Source: Reinekea thalattae (GTDB taxonomy: Bacteria; Pseudomonadota; Gammaproteobacteria; Pseudomonadales; Natronospirillaceae). From it: a DNA stretch of 64,000 bases. Made by a program: the position numbers and the translations under genes. Shown here piece by piece: positions 46,469 through 55,803 of the stretch; positions within the stretch are counted from its first letter, which is position 1; the number at the start of each line of letters is the position of its first letter. The stretch is from the NCBI RefSeq assembly GCF_008041945.1, contig NZ_VKAD01000001.1, forward strand, positions 744,001 to 808,000. The letters run 5' to 3'. The notes under the pieces are model-generated. The model searched no databases. It saw nothing but the letters and a program-made list of their open reading frames with translations, and was not told where the DNA came from.

Positions 46469-47800
46469 ATGCGTACTTTAGATATTCGAGAATGCCTTAA
46501 CCCTGAAAACAGAATTCAACCAGAGCAGGCAAATTTAACGGCACTATTAATATTAGAATCATTCAATGAGACAGATATCGGCTCCAATAACTGGTGGTCA
46601 GCCATTAAAAAAACCGGCACGCCTGTTTTGTTTGAAATCGACAGCAACTGGGTTGATGCCATTTTTTTATACCAAAAAAAGCCTGAAGATAATTTTGAAA
46701 ATCTCTATATCCATATTAGCGGCATAACAAATCACCACTGCTTTCAATTGGCTGAATTCGAACAGTTCAATCAAACAGACGTTTGGCTTTTTCGTTGCAG
46801 GTTGGCAAAAAACTGGCGCGCCAGCTATCAACTACTGCCACGCTTTTCACAGCAAATCCGTGAGCCACTAACCGGCTCTCAAATGGAAAAACAATTACAG
46901 CATCGACAATTTTTGATCCAGCTTTTTGAGTCTGCAATTGCAGACCCATTAAACAACAATAACCTGCCCCACTGCCCTTGGGGAAAGAAGCATTCGGCGT
47001 TATCCATGCCCAACGCCATACCACAAACAGCATGGCAAACGTTCGACAATCAAAGCTATACACAAGAGCAAAATAATTTAACTCGACACAGCTGGCTGAG
47101 TAACCAATTGCAGCAAGAGCGTCACTATTGGCTGTTTAATACCAGCAACACCGAAGATAGCAAAGACTTACCACTGGTTATTTTATTGGATGGCGATTTT
47201 TGGGCCGAGACATTGCCGATCAGCGGCGTAGTACAACAACAAACTCAGCAGGGCCATTTGCCTGCGGCTGTTTATCTGTTTATTGATAGCATCGACGGTA
47301 AACAACGCATGCAAGACTTAATGGGCAGTGACGATTTTTGGTTTGCCATCAATAACGAGCTCATTCCGGACATTGCCAGTCAATTACCCATTACCGAAAA
47401 ACCCGAGCATACAGTGGTAACAGGCCAAAGCCTGGGTGGTCTTTCGGCACTGTATGCGGCACTAAAGTGGCCGCAGCGATATGGCGCTGTACTGAGTCAG
47501 TCAGGTTCATTTTGGTGGCCCGATAATCGACTTATTTTTCAACAAGACTCAGAAAAAATTGCACTTACAGACGAGATGCAACAACTCTTAGAGCTGGGCG
47601 CACAACGCCCAAATAAATTAAATGTATTTATGGAAGTTGGTAGCGCTGAAGAAGCGATGGTGCCACTTAACAACGCTGTCTTTAATGCCTTGAAACAACA
47701 ACAGCACAGCATCGACTTTCGCCACTTCGCTGGCGGCCATGATCGCTATTGCTGGCGTGGTGGATTAATCGAGGGCTTAACCAAACTGCTTAATACCTAA
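46469..47800 (+). CDS. fes: Fes-type enterochelin (catecholate siderophore) esterase
   Basis: 443-aa cytoplasmic esterase. The N-terminal Fes domain (about 50-190) has AIFLYQKK and WLFRCRLAKNWRASYQLLP; the C-terminal alpha/beta-hydrolase (about 215-443) has VILLDGDFW, the nucleophile elbow GQSLGG (Ser321), and the catalytic histidine in AGGHDRYCWRGGL, the last highly typical of Fes. It hydrolyses the lactone core of imported ferric enterobactin-like siderophores to free iron. I chose the ATG at 46469; a GTG three codons earlier is possible. Its end overlaps the first unit of a 16-bp repeat array. Confidence 0.93.
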   Translation: MRTLDIRECLNPENRIQPEQANLTALLILESFNETDIGSNNWWSAIKKTGTPVLFEIDSNWVDAIFLYQKKPEDNFENLYIHISGITNHHCFQLAEFEQFNQTDVWLFRCRLAKNWRASYQLLPRFSQQIREPLTGSQMEKQLQHRQFLIQLFESAIADPLNNNNLPHCPWGKKHSALSMPNAIPQTAWQTFDNQSYTQEQNNLTRHSWLSNQLQQERHYWLFNTSNTEDSKDLPLVILLDGDFWAETLPISGVVQQQTQQGHLPAAVYLFIDSIDGKQRMQDLMGSDDFWFAINNELIPDIASQLPITEKPEHTVVTGQSLGGLSALYAALKWPQRYGAVLSQSGSFWWPDNRLIFQQDSEKIALTDEMQQLLELGAQRPNKLNVFMEVGSAEEAMVPLNNAVFNALKQQQHSIDFRHFAGGHDRYCWRGGLIEGLTKLLNT

Positions 47801-47857
47801 CTGGCCTAATACCAAACCACTTACATACCGAACCACTTATATACCGAACCACTCGAT
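47791..47857. repeat. Four 16-bp tandem repeats starting inside the fes stop region
   Basis: Units begin at 47791, 47807, 47823 and 47839. The first (TAATACCTAACTGGCC) contains the last codons and stop of the esterase gene; the next three read TAATACCAAACCACTT, ACATACCGAACCACTT, ATATACCGAACCACTC. Confidence 0.83.
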
Positions 47858-47912
47858 CAGTCAGCACAGAAAACGCTATGAACCTTGGCGAGCATCAATA
47901 TCAGCTAGTAAC

Positions 47913-47931
47913 GATACTGATTCCTATTTAC
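47913..47931. promoter_or_regulatory. Candidate Fur box before the reductase gene
   Basis: GATACTGATTCCTATTTAC matches the Fur consensus at about 12 of 19 positions, 50 nt before the ViuB-like start. It is weaker than the site at 46387. Confidence 0.45.
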
Positions 47932-47980
47932 ATTTAATGGTGAGTTAGATACTCTGCGCAGCGATATCAAAGGGGCTGAT

Positions 47981-48790
47981 ATGAAACCACTCAAATTAAC
48001 CGTTGTTGAAAAGATATCGCTCAACCAACAGATGCAACGCTTGGTTTTAGCGCATCCTGAGCTTGATGACGCCCGTATTCCAGAAGATTTTGGCGGCCTG
48101 CATATCAAGTTATTATTTAAGCAACCGCATCAATCCGAATTAATGCTACCAGAGCCGATTGAAGGCAAATTGCATTGGCCGCCACGAGAGCTAAAACCGC
48201 TGGCGCGCACCTACTCTATTTCTGATTACAACGCAGCCAAAAACAGCATTAGTGTCGATTTTGTCAAGCACGACCCTGCCGGTATCGCCTCAGAATTTGC
48301 AAGCCAGTGTCGCATTGGCGATCAAGTCGGCCTAGGTGGGCCTGGTCCAATGCGCATGGCAAACTATGCCGCTAGCCATTATCTGTTCGTCGGTGACCTT
48401 TCTGCCGTGGCTGCCATTGCCGCTGCGATTAAGCACCTACCTGAAAAAGCCGATGTAACTGTACTTATTGAACTGCCCGAGCAGAGCGATGCTAACAACA
48501 TTAAGCAACTGTACTTTGCAGAAATGAACCACCGCTTAGAATTTATTGAGCAACGTTTTTCTCCCGAACAAACTCTCCTGCCCTGCATTGAGCAACTGGG
48601 TATCGCAGGCAGCCATGATTTATGGAGTATTACGCTTGCTGGAGAACACCATACTGTTGTCAGTTTAAAAAAATATTTTTTGAACAACGGCATAACAAAA
48701 GATCGACTGTACGCCGTGCCTTATTGGCGTAAAGATTTTGATGAAGAAAGCTATCACGAGCTTCGCCATGAAGCGATGGATGCAGAATAA
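47981..48790 (+). CDS. Siderophore-interacting FAD protein (ViuB-like ferric reductase)
   Basis: 269-aa member of the SIP/ViuB family, which reduces ferric siderophores in the cytoplasm to release Fe(II). The FAD-binding motif RTYSISDY lies near residue 77, followed by GPGPMRMA and a NAD(P)H-binding-like half. The C-terminal YAVPYWRKDFDEESYHELRHE is the family's helical signature. It forms one unit with the binding protein 29 nt downstream. With Fes nearby there are two iron-release routes, hydrolysis and reduction. Confidence 0.92.
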   Translation: MKPLKLTVVEKISLNQQMQRLVLAHPELDDARIPEDFGGLHIKLLFKQPHQSELMLPEPIEGKLHWPPRELKPLARTYSISDYNAAKNSISVDFVKHDPAGIASEFASQCRIGDQVGLGGPGPMRMANYAASHYLFVGDLSAVAAIAAAIKHLPEKADVTVLIELPEQSDANNIKQLYFAEMNHRLEFIEQRFSPEQTLLPCIEQLGIAGSHDLWSITLAGEHHTVVSLKKYFLNNGITKDRLYAVPYWRKDFDEESYHELRHEAMDAE

Positions 48791-48819
48791 ACATAAACCT
48801 GTTTTTTTAAGGAACGGTG

Positions 48820-49740
48820 ATGAACATGCGAATAAAAAGTAGCAACTTGATTAAAGCAACAACAGCCATTGCACTTTCTGCGCTAGTGAGCACAGCATAC
48901 GCAAAAACAATTGAACACACTCAAGGTAAAACTGAGCTAGAAAAAACGCCAACAAACATCATTGCGTTAGACTTAGCCGCGGTCGATACTCTAAGCACCT
49001 TAGGCGCTAAAATCACCGGCTTACCTAAGCCTCATGCCTTTAGCTACCTAGAAGAATTTGCTGGCGATGAATACATTTCGGCTGGCTCTTTTTGGGAACC
49101 AGATTTTGAAACTATTGCCGCTACGCAACCGGATTTAATTATTACCGGTGGCCGTAGTCAAAAACAGTACCCAGCGATGAGCAAAATTGCACCGACCATT
49201 GACTCAACCGTTTGGGGCGAAGGCTTCTTAACTCAGTTTTACAACACCACCGAAATGCTTGCCGATGCAGTAGATAAAACAGATGTTGCTGACGCGCAAT
49301 TAGATGCTATTAAAGCGCGTATCGAGACGATTAAAACATCTGATCTAAACAACAAAAACGCACTATTTATCCTGACCAGCGGCGGTAAAATTTCTGCCTT
49401 TGGCCCAGGCTCTCGCTTTGGCTGGATCTATGACGACCTTGGTATTGAGCCAGTAGTAAAGGATGTTGAAGCAGAAACTCACGGCGACCCGATTTCATTT
49501 GAGTTTTTACAGAAAGTCAATCCAGACATGATTTTTGTGATGGATCGTGATGCTGCCATTGGCCAAGACTCTAATGCTGCCGCAGCACTGTTAGACAACG
49601 AATTAGTGCATCAACTAACGGCTTACAAAAACGACGATATCGTTTATTTAGACGGCTACGCCTGGTACATGGTGAGCTATGGTTTAACCGCTATGGATAT
49701 TCAGCTTAGTGAAATAGAAGCGGCTTTGGGAATCAAGTAA
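48820..49740 (+). CDS. Periplasmic ferric-siderophore binding protein
   Basis: 306-aa FatB/CeuE/VctP-type binding protein with a cleavable Sec signal peptide (ending near STAYA), so it is soluble, unlike its lipoprotein paralogue at 40943. GPGSRFGWIYDDLGI, FEPDFETIAATQPDLIIT-like segments and HGDPISFEFLQKVNPDMIFVMDRDAAIG are shared with that paralogue and with catecholate binders. AAGGA lies 7 nt before the chosen ATG. It is followed by a hairpin and then the importer permeases. Confidence 0.92.
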   Translation: MNMRIKSSNLIKATTAIALSALVSTAYAKTIEHTQGKTELEKTPTNIIALDLAAVDTLSTLGAKITGLPKPHAFSYLEEFAGDEYISAGSFWEPDFETIAATQPDLIITGGRSQKQYPAMSKIAPTIDSTVWGEGFLTQFYNTTEMLADAVDKTDVADAQLDAIKARIETIKTSDLNNKNALFILTSGGKISAFGPGSRFGWIYDDLGIEPVVKDVEAETHGDPISFEFLQKVNPDMIFVMDRDAAIGQDSNAAAALLDNELVHQLTAYKNDDIVYLDGYAWYMVSYGLTAMDIQLSEIEAALGIK

Positions 49741-49772
49741 GCACCCAACGCTAATAGCATGATGCAAATGTA

Positions 49773-49806
49773 AACCGTTGCGGCTTAAATAGCGCAACGG
49801 TTTATT
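49773..49806 (+). terminator. Hairpin between binding protein and permeases
   Basis: Stem AACCGTTGCG / CGCAACGGTT with a loop of about 10 nt, followed by TTATTTGGTT. It probably acts as a partial terminator or stabiliser, allowing more binding protein than permease. Confidence 0.65.
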
Positions 49807-49889
49807 TGGTTAACTAGCGCTATGATAAATGGCGACGACTGTCTCAACTCAACCCTTTTCAATACCGAAAACAACGGCCGCGATTATTT

Positions 49890-50822
49890 ATGAAATTATT
49901 CCTGTCTGCTTGCCTAATTATGTGCTTGGCCATTGTCAGCCTATTTATTGGTGTGGCAGAAATTTCCTCGTATGAAGAATTTAAATCGGTGGTGTTTCTT
50001 TCACGTTTGCCGCGCACCTTGGCTGTTATTCTGACCGGCTTGTCTCTTTCTGTCGCTGGTGTTGTTATGCAAGCGCTGGCCAAAAATAAATTTGTCGAAC
50101 CCACCACCACCGGAACCGTCGAATGGGCTGCGCTGGGTATTTTAATGCTACTGATCTTTTGGCCCGAAGCGCCGATGAGCATAAAACTGATTATCGCCTG
50201 CTTGTTCTCGATGGTAGGTGCGTCAACTTTTTTATTTATTTTAAGCCGCATTCAATTACAGAGTGATCTTATTATTCCATTAGCGGGCATTATGTATGCT
50301 GGCGTTATCAGCTCTGTTATTACCTTTATTGCTTATCGCTTTGATTTGGTTCAATCCATATGGATATGGATTCAAGGCGACTTTTCGATGATTCTAAAAG
50401 GCCGCTACGAACTGCTTTGGCTTTCGGCCATTCTATGTGTACTGGCCTACTTTACTGCCGACCAATTCACCCTTGCCAGCCTCGGTAAAAACACTGCTTT
50501 AAATCTTGGCCTTAATTATCATTTAACGCTTTTTTGGGGTGTCACCATCGTTGCTTTGATCTCCGGTATTACCGTCGTCATTGCCGGCATCATCCCGTTT
50601 GTCGGTTTGGTGGTGCCGAATATTGTCAGCCTAATTTTTGGCGACCATTTTAGAAAATCGTTGCCGTGGGTAGCGATTATCGGCACAGGCCTAGTGCTTG
50701 CTTGCGATATTTTAGCGCGCTTACTTGCCTACCCATACGAAGTACCTGTCAGTACGGTTATGGGTGTCGTTGGTAGCATCTTATTTTTAATCTTACTGAC
50801 CAAACAAAAACACCATGCCTAG
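49890..50822 (+). CDS. Ferric-siderophore ABC importer permease 1
   Basis: 310-aa FecCD-family (BtuC-like) inner-membrane permease with nine to ten hydrophobic segments. RLPRTLAVILTGLSLSVAGVVMQALAKN is the family signature after TM1, and IIPFVGLVVPNIVSLIFG the coupling region. It overlaps the second permease by 8 nt. With that permease and the ATPase it forms the inner-membrane importer for the siderophore delivered by the protein at 48820. The ribosome site is weak, so the exact start is less certain. Confidence 0.92.
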   Translation: MKLFLSACLIMCLAIVSLFIGVAEISSYEEFKSVVFLSRLPRTLAVILTGLSLSVAGVVMQALAKNKFVEPTTTGTVEWAALGILMLLIFWPEAPMSIKLIIACLFSMVGASTFLFILSRIQLQSDLIIPLAGIMYAGVISSVITFIAYRFDLVQSIWIWIQGDFSMILKGRYELLWLSAILCVLAYFTADQFTLASLGKNTALNLGLNYHLTLFWGVTIVALISGITVVIAGIIPFVGLVVPNIVSLIFGDHFRKSLPWVAIIGTGLVLACDILARLLAYPYEVPVSTVMGVVGSILFLILLTKQKHHA

Positions 50823-51840
50823 CCTATCAAATACTGTCGCAGCCAAAGCCAAGCAACCCTCTAGTTCATCTAGCGGACGAGCGCTAACTGGATTTACCAG
50901 CGGCTGGCGCATTCTACTGTTGCTGACTTTATTACTGGCCTCTATTGGCTTATTTTTAGGCTGGAACGTAAAAGCCAGTTGGGCGTTCACATTAGAATAC
51001 CGTGGTTACAAATTACTGACCTTGCTGATTGTCGGCGCAGCGGTCAGCATCGCGACCCTGTTATTCCAAACCATTACTGCCAACCGAATTTTAACGCCCG
51101 GTATCATGGGCTTTGATTCGATGTATATTTTGATTCAAACCCTGCTGATTTTTTTACTCGGCAGCGTAGGTTTTGCAACCATTAGCCCCTACTTTAAGTG
51201 GGCACTGGAGTCGGCAGTCATGCTTGGTGCAGTGATGATTTTAACCTCGATATTATTTCGTGGCACTGCCCGCTCGCTGCATTATTTAATTTTAGTCGGC
51301 ATTATTTTAGGTGTACTTTTCAATAGCTTAGCTTACCTATTTATTCGCCTACTCGACCCAACCCAATTCTCCGTATTACAGGATTCAATGTTTGCTTCCT
51401 TTGGTTCAATTGAGCCAAGTCTACTGTTAATTTCTGGCTTAGTATTTTTGCTGGCGATCGTGGTTTTGTATCGCTTGCATAGTGAGTTAGATGTCATGCT
51501 GTTGGGGCGCAACAGCGCGCTTAACCTTGGTGTTAATTTTTCTCAGCGCACTTTTTTAGTATTAGCATTGACCGCTATTTTGATTGCACTTTCTACCGCA
51601 TTAGTTGGCCCGATTTCATTTTTTGGCTTGCTGGTTGTACACCTCACCTACCGTTTATGCGGCAGCTATAAGCACCGAGTTATGCTGCCATTTGCCGCTA
51701 TTCTTGGAATGTTGACCTTAGTGTTTGGTGAATTTTTACTGCAACATATCTTTCAATTTAACACCCGCCTTAGCATTATTATTGAGTTTATTGGCGGCAC
51801 TTTCTTTTTACTTCTTATTATTAAGCAGGGTAAAGCATGA
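50815..51840 (+). CDS. Ferric-siderophore ABC importer permease 2
   Basis: 341-aa FecCD-family permease, partner of the preceding gene. A hydrophilic Ser-rich N-terminus of about 30 residues precedes the first membrane segment. YRGYKLLTLLIVGAAVSIATLLFQTITANRILTPGIMG corresponds to the permease signature, and VGPISFFGLLVVHLTYRL to the coupling region. The start overlaps the first permease by 8 nt and the stop overlaps the ATPase start (ATGA). Confidence 0.92.
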   Translation: MPSLSNTVAAKAKQPSSSSSGRALTGFTSGWRILLLLTLLLASIGLFLGWNVKASWAFTLEYRGYKLLTLLIVGAAVSIATLLFQTITANRILTPGIMGFDSMYILIQTLLIFLLGSVGFATISPYFKWALESAVMLGAVMILTSILFRGTARSLHYLILVGIILGVLFNSLAYLFIRLLDPTQFSVLQDSMFASFGSIEPSLLLISGLVFLLAIVVLYRLHSELDVMLLGRNSALNLGVNFSQRTFLVLALTAILIALSTALVGPISFFGLLVVHLTYRLCGSYKHRVMLPFAAILGMLTLVFGEFLLQHIFQFNTRLSIIIEFIGGTFFLLLIIKQGKA

Positions 51841-52595
51841 TCGAATTCAAGCAGGTTTCTTTATCTATTCGGGCAACGCCAATACTCAAAAACATCAATC
51901 TAAGTATTGCTCCCACTGGCCTTTGTTCCATCATTGGCCCCAACGGTGCAGGTAAATCGACCTTGCTTTCAGCACTGACACAGAGCGAAAAAATAGACAG
52001 CGGAGAAATCCTGATTGATGGCTTGGCGATCCAAGATGTCGATAAAAACGCCCTCGCCCGCCGCTTGTCGATTCTGCGCCAAGACAACCATATTGCTGCT
52101 CGGCTGACGGTTTTAGATTTAGTCACCTTTGGTCGTTTTCCGTATCACAAAGGCCGACCAAGCAAAGACGACATGGCACAAATTGAATCTGCCATTGAAT
52201 TTTTAGACCTAAGTGATTTAAAGCACCGCTTTTTGGATCAAATTTCTGGCGGGCAACGACAACGTGCATTCATTGCCATGGTATTAGCACAGGACACGCA
52301 ATACATCTGCTTAGATGAACCGCTGAATAATTTAGATATGAAACACAGCCAAGCCATTATGAAGCGCCTGCGTCAGGCCTGTGATGAGTTAAACAAGAGC
52401 ATTATTGTGGTACTGCACGATATTAACTTTGCCGCCAGCTACAGCGACACCATTGTCGCCATGCGTGATGGTGAAATCCTGCATACCGGCACTCCTAACA
52501 GCATCATGCAAGATGCCGTGTTAGAAGAGCTGTACGACATGCCACTCAACGTACAGCAGATTAACGGTAAGCCTCTGTGCTTGTATTACAGCTAG
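51837..52595 (+). CDS. Ferric-siderophore ABC importer ATPase
   Basis: 252-aa FecE/CeuD-type ATPase. Walker A is GPNGAGKST, the Q-loop lies in RQDNHIAARLTV, the signature is ISGGQRQRAFIAMVLAQ, Walker B is YICLDEPLNNLD, and the switch is VLHDINFA. It is the last gene of the importer operon. No clear intrinsic terminator follows in the next 240 bp, which contains a small imperfect 11-bp duplication (AGCGCCTAGTA/AGCGCCCAATA, about 52636-52657). Confidence 0.94.
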   Translation: MIEFKQVSLSIRATPILKNINLSIAPTGLCSIIGPNGAGKSTLLSALTQSEKIDSGEILIDGLAIQDVDKNALARRLSILRQDNHIAARLTVLDLVTFGRFPYHKGRPSKDDMAQIESAIEFLDLSDLKHRFLDQISGGQRQRAFIAMVLAQDTQYICLDEPLNNLDMKHSQAIMKRLRQACDELNKSIIVVLHDINFAASYSDTIVAMRDGEILHTGTPNSIMQDAVLEELYDMPLNVQQINGKPLCLYYS

Positions 52596-52840
52596 CTATT
52601 CATAACTCTCTTAGCTCTTAGCAATTAGTGTGATTAGCGCCTAGTAAGCGCCCAATAAGTAGCCGTGACGTAGTTTAACCAAGCAGCATTATCCATAAAC
52701 CAAGCTAGCAGCCCAAAAGCACTAGCTTCAGCGTGCCCCTAAACTTGCGTATTAGTGTTACACTGGCAGTTATCTAACGTCACATTGCATGTGGCGACAT
52801 CTGTGTATACACACGCCTACTTATTGAACTGCACCTATCT

Positions 52841-54163
52841 ATGAATTTTAATACTCTTGGCTTATCTGAAGCCATTTTGAAAGCCGTTAACGAACAAGGC
52901 TATGAAACGCCGACTCCGATTCAAGAACAAGCCATCCCAGCCGTTTTAGAAGGCCGCGACATCTTAGCGGCAGCACAAACCGGAACCGGCAAAACCGCTG
53001 GCTTCACCCTACCGATGCTGGAATTACTCAGTAAGCAAACCTTACCAAACAGCAAGCATTTACGTGGCAATCAGGTACGAGCACTGGTATTAACGCCAAC
53101 ACGCGAACTGGCAGCGCAAATCCAAGAAAGTGTCGATCAGTACGGCAAGTACTTATCTATACGTTCGACCGTTGTTTTTGGTGGCGTAAAAATAAACCCA
53201 CAAATGATGAAGCTGCGCGGCGGTAACGATATTTTAGTGGCAACGCCCGGGCGACTAATGGACTTGTTCCAACAAAAGGCAGTTAAGTTTGATCAGTTAG
53301 AAATTCTCGTACTAGACGAAGCCGACCGAATGTTGGACATGGGCTTTATTCATGACATCCGTAAAATCTTAAAGCTGCTGCCAGCTAAGCGCCAAAACCT
53401 GATGTTTTCAGCAACCTTTTCTGACGACATTCGCACCTTGGCAAAAACCATCGTCAACAACCCTATTGAGATATCGGTAACACCTAAAAATGCAGCCGCT
53501 CAAACGGTTGTGCAGAGTGTTATTCCTTGTGAGAAAACACAAAAGACTGCGCTACTTATCGACTTAGTACAAACTCGCCAGTGGCATCAGGTATTGGTTT
53601 TTTCTCGCACCAAACACGGCGCTAACCGCATTGTCACCAAACTGTTAGCCAAGGGAATTCCTTCGGCGGCGATTCATGGCAACAAAAGCCAAGCGGCACG
53701 AACCAAAGCACTGGCTCAGTTTAAGTCCGGAGAAGTCCAAGTATTGGTGGCTACCGATATTGCTGCTCGCGGTATTGATATTGACCAACTGCCTTACGTG
53801 ATTAACTTTGACTTACCGAATGTGCCAGAAGATTACGTCCACCGTATTGGCCGAACAGGCCGTGCTGGTAGCGAAGGTGAAGCGGTTTCGTTTGTAGCGG
53901 ATGATGAGTTCTCACTACTCGCCGATGTTGAAAACTTTATTGGCAAAATTTTAGATCGAGTTATTTTTGAAGGCTACGACACCGCTCGGCCACTGCCAGA
54001 ATCTCAATTAAAACCACTGAAACCTAAAAAACCGAAGAAGCCTAAAAAGCCGCGCTCACCACAAAGCAACGGCCAAGGCAGCGCTCAAGCAAACGCCGAC
54101 AAGCCAAAACGTCCTCGTAGACCTCGACGTTCTAAACCAAAGCAGAGCAAAACCGATTCATAA
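52841..54163 (+). CDS. rhlE: DEAD-box RNA helicase RhlE
   Basis: 440-aa ATP-dependent RNA helicase. Motifs in order: Q-motif ([14 protein letters not shown]), I (AQTGTGKT), Ia (PTRELAAQI), Ib (TPGR), II (DEAD), III (SAT), V ([11 protein letters not shown]) and VI (HRIGRTGR). The last 55 residues are a Lys/Pro/Arg-rich RNA-binding tail with [11 protein letters not shown] repeats. Likely roles are ribosome assembly and RNA turnover, often cold-induced. The 245 bp upstream shows no certain control element. A strong terminator follows. Confidence 0.94.
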   Translation: MNFNTLGLSEAILKAVNEQGYETPTPIQEQAIPAVLEGRDILAAAQTGTGKTAGFTLPMLELLSKQTLPNSKHLRGNQVRALVLTPTRELAAQIQESVDQYGKYLSIRSTVVFGGVKINPQMMKLRGGNDILVATPGRLMDLFQQKAVKFDQLEILVLDEADRMLDMGFIHDIRKILKLLPAKRQNLMFSATFSDDIRTLAKTIVNNPIEISVTPKNAAAQTVVQSVIPCEKTQKTALLIDLVQTRQWHQVLVFSRTKHGANRIVTKLLAKGIPSAAIHGNKSQAARTKALAQFKSGEVQVLVATDIAARGIDIDQLPYVINFDLPNVPEDYVHRIGRTGRAGSEGEAVSFVADDEFSLLADVENFIGKILDRVIFEGYDTARPLPESQLKPLKPKKPKKPKKPRSPQSNGQGSAQANADKPKRPRRPRRSKPKQSKTDS

Positions 54164-54204
54164 AAGCTTATGGTAAAAAGGCTGTGAATAAAAAACAGTT
54201 AAAT

Positions 54205-54233
54205 AAAAAGGGGCCCTAACGCCCCTTTTTTTA
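54205..54233 (+). terminator. Terminator after rhlE
   Basis: Stem AAAAAGGGGC (54205-54214) / GCCCCTTTTT (54221-54230) with a 6-nt loop and T tail. Confidence 0.93.
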
Positions 54234-54262
54234 TAGCCCGTTTATAGCCCGTTTATAGCTCA
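54230..54262. repeat. Three 11-bp tandem repeats after the rhlE terminator
   Basis: TTTATAGCCCG at 54230-54240 and 54241-54251, then TTTATAGCTCA at 54252-54262. The array abuts the terminator T-tract. Confidence 0.85.
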
Positions 54263-54636
54263 CTAGATTGGCTTAACCCTCAATTAAATCCACCCGCTGT
54301 AAAACCACCTATTTTAAAAAACCAATCTTGTTGTGCGCTGAAATAACTTGCTACATAGGCAACACTAGCTGCTGCCTATAAATGGCACGAGATAAAGACA
54401 AGACGCACTAAAAAGGCGCTCTTTGTTGTTCTCTATCATAAAAATTACCCGCGTCGCTTTACAACGCCTGAAACAAAAGTGTCATATAAATCAGGTTAGA
54501 TAATCGATCGTTTTCAGTTGACTGGCCATTTACGCAGATTATAGTGATACCGACAGTAGATATTAGGTATACAACTTGCAGTAGGTCTGTCATCTGTAAG
54601 AAACAGTTACGACTACAGTCTATTAGGAGACCCAAG
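54263..54636. other. Intergenic region with promoter of polyamine-type transporter
   Basis: About 370 bp. A sigma-70 promoter can be seen near the downstream end: TTGACT (54518-54523), 16-bp spacer, TATAGT (54540-54545), giving a leader of roughly 85 nt. Nothing else is recognised. Confidence 0.6.
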
Positions 54637-55713
54637 ATGGTTGTTAATGTTAAGAAGATAGGTGGTATCAGTTTAGCAACGGCATTGCTCACCGCTATGC
54701 ATTCATACGCTGGCGCAGAAACACTGCGACTACTGACTTGGGGCGGCTACGCACCAGAAGATGTGATTGCTAAATTCGAAGCGGAAACTGGCCACACGGT
54801 TGAAGTGACGACCTCTAATAACGAAGAAATGATTGCTAAGTTACGTGCTACCCGAGGCGGTGGTTTCGACCTTGCACAACCAAGCCAAGACCGTATCACC
54901 AGCGCTCAAGAAGAATTCGGCATCTACAAGCCAATGGATATGTCGAAAATCAAATCTGATCTCTTCATCCCATCTATGCTCAGCGCTACCGCAGCCAACA
55001 CCACTTTTAAAGGTGATGTTTATGGTTTACCGCATGTATGGGGCACCAGCGGCCTAGTGGTTAACACAGCACAGGCTGGCAATGTTAAAGATTACACCGA
55101 CCTATGTGATGCATCGGTCGCTGGCAAAGTTTCTTACCGCCTTAAGCGCCCTACGCTGATCGGTTTTGCTTATTCTATGGGCATGGACCCATTCGCCGCT
55201 TACGATGATGCTGACGCTTACCAAGCCATTCTTGATAAGGTTGAAGCTAAGCTAACTGACTGTAAGCCAAACGTGAAAACATACTGGAGCGGTGGCGACG
55301 AAATTAAAAACCTATTGCGCTCTGGCGAAGTCGTTGCTGCAATGGCGTGGGATACTGGCGGTTGGCAACTAAATGCTGATAACGCAGACATCACCTTCGT
55401 TGCACCAGAAGCCGGTGCTCTTGGTTGGATCGATACCTTTGTCTTACCTGCTCGTGGCCGTGCAGACCAAGCCGCTTACGACTGGATCAACTTTGTTATG
55501 CAACCAGAAATTGCAGCGATGATTACCAACACAGCAGGTAACTTTACCGCTGCGGTTGATGGCGATGCTGGTGTTACTGCCGAGCTAAAAGCACGTTACC
55601 AAAACAGCTTTGATCAGGCTGCCATCGATAACATCAAATGGTACCCACCTGTACCCGCTGGTTTAGAAGCGTTAGAAGGCGCGACACTAGACCGCATTAA
55701 CGCGGCTAAGTAA
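54637..55713 (+). CDS. Periplasmic binding protein, spermidine/putrescine type
   Basis: 358-aa PotD/PotF-family solute-binding protein with a signal peptide ending near SYAGA. LRLLTWGGYAPEDVIAKFEAETGHTVEV is the typical first strand-helix of polyamine binders; YGLPHVWGTSGLVVN and MAWDTGGWQL follow. The start at 54637 is supported by AGGAGA 6 nt upstream; an upstream in-frame ATG at 54544 overlaps the -10 box. It leads an operon with an ATPase and two permeases. Polyamine is the best guess, but related opine or aminopropanoid transporters look alike. Confidence 0.9.
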   Translation: MVVNVKKIGGISLATALLTAMHSYAGAETLRLLTWGGYAPEDVIAKFEAETGHTVEVTTSNNEEMIAKLRATRGGGFDLAQPSQDRITSAQEEFGIYKPMDMSKIKSDLFIPSMLSATAANTTFKGDVYGLPHVWGTSGLVVNTAQAGNVKDYTDLCDASVAGKVSYRLKRPTLIGFAYSMGMDPFAAYDDADAYQAILDKVEAKLTDCKPNVKTYWSGGDEIKNLLRSGEVVAAMAWDTGGWQLNADNADITFVAPEAGALGWIDTFVLPARGRADQAAYDWINFVMQPEIAAMITNTAGNFTAAVDGDAGVTAELKARYQNSFDQAAIDNIKWYPPVPAGLEALEGATLDRINAAK

Positions 55714-55763
55714 GCTTTTAAATTGACTTAACTTTTGAGTCAATTAGGCTAACGCTAACTTTA

Positions 55764-55792
55764 AAAAGGCCGACGACTCGGCCTTTTGTTTT
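55764..55792 (+). terminator. Hairpin between binding protein and ATPase genes
   Basis: Stem AAAAGGCCGA (55764-55773) / TCGGCCTTTT (55778-55787) with a 4-nt loop and a T-rich tail (TTTTGTTTTTAT). It ends about 6 nt before the GGAGG of the ATPase gene. Partial termination here would favour the binding protein. Confidence 0.75.
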
Positions 55793-55803
55793 TATCTGGA
55801 GGT

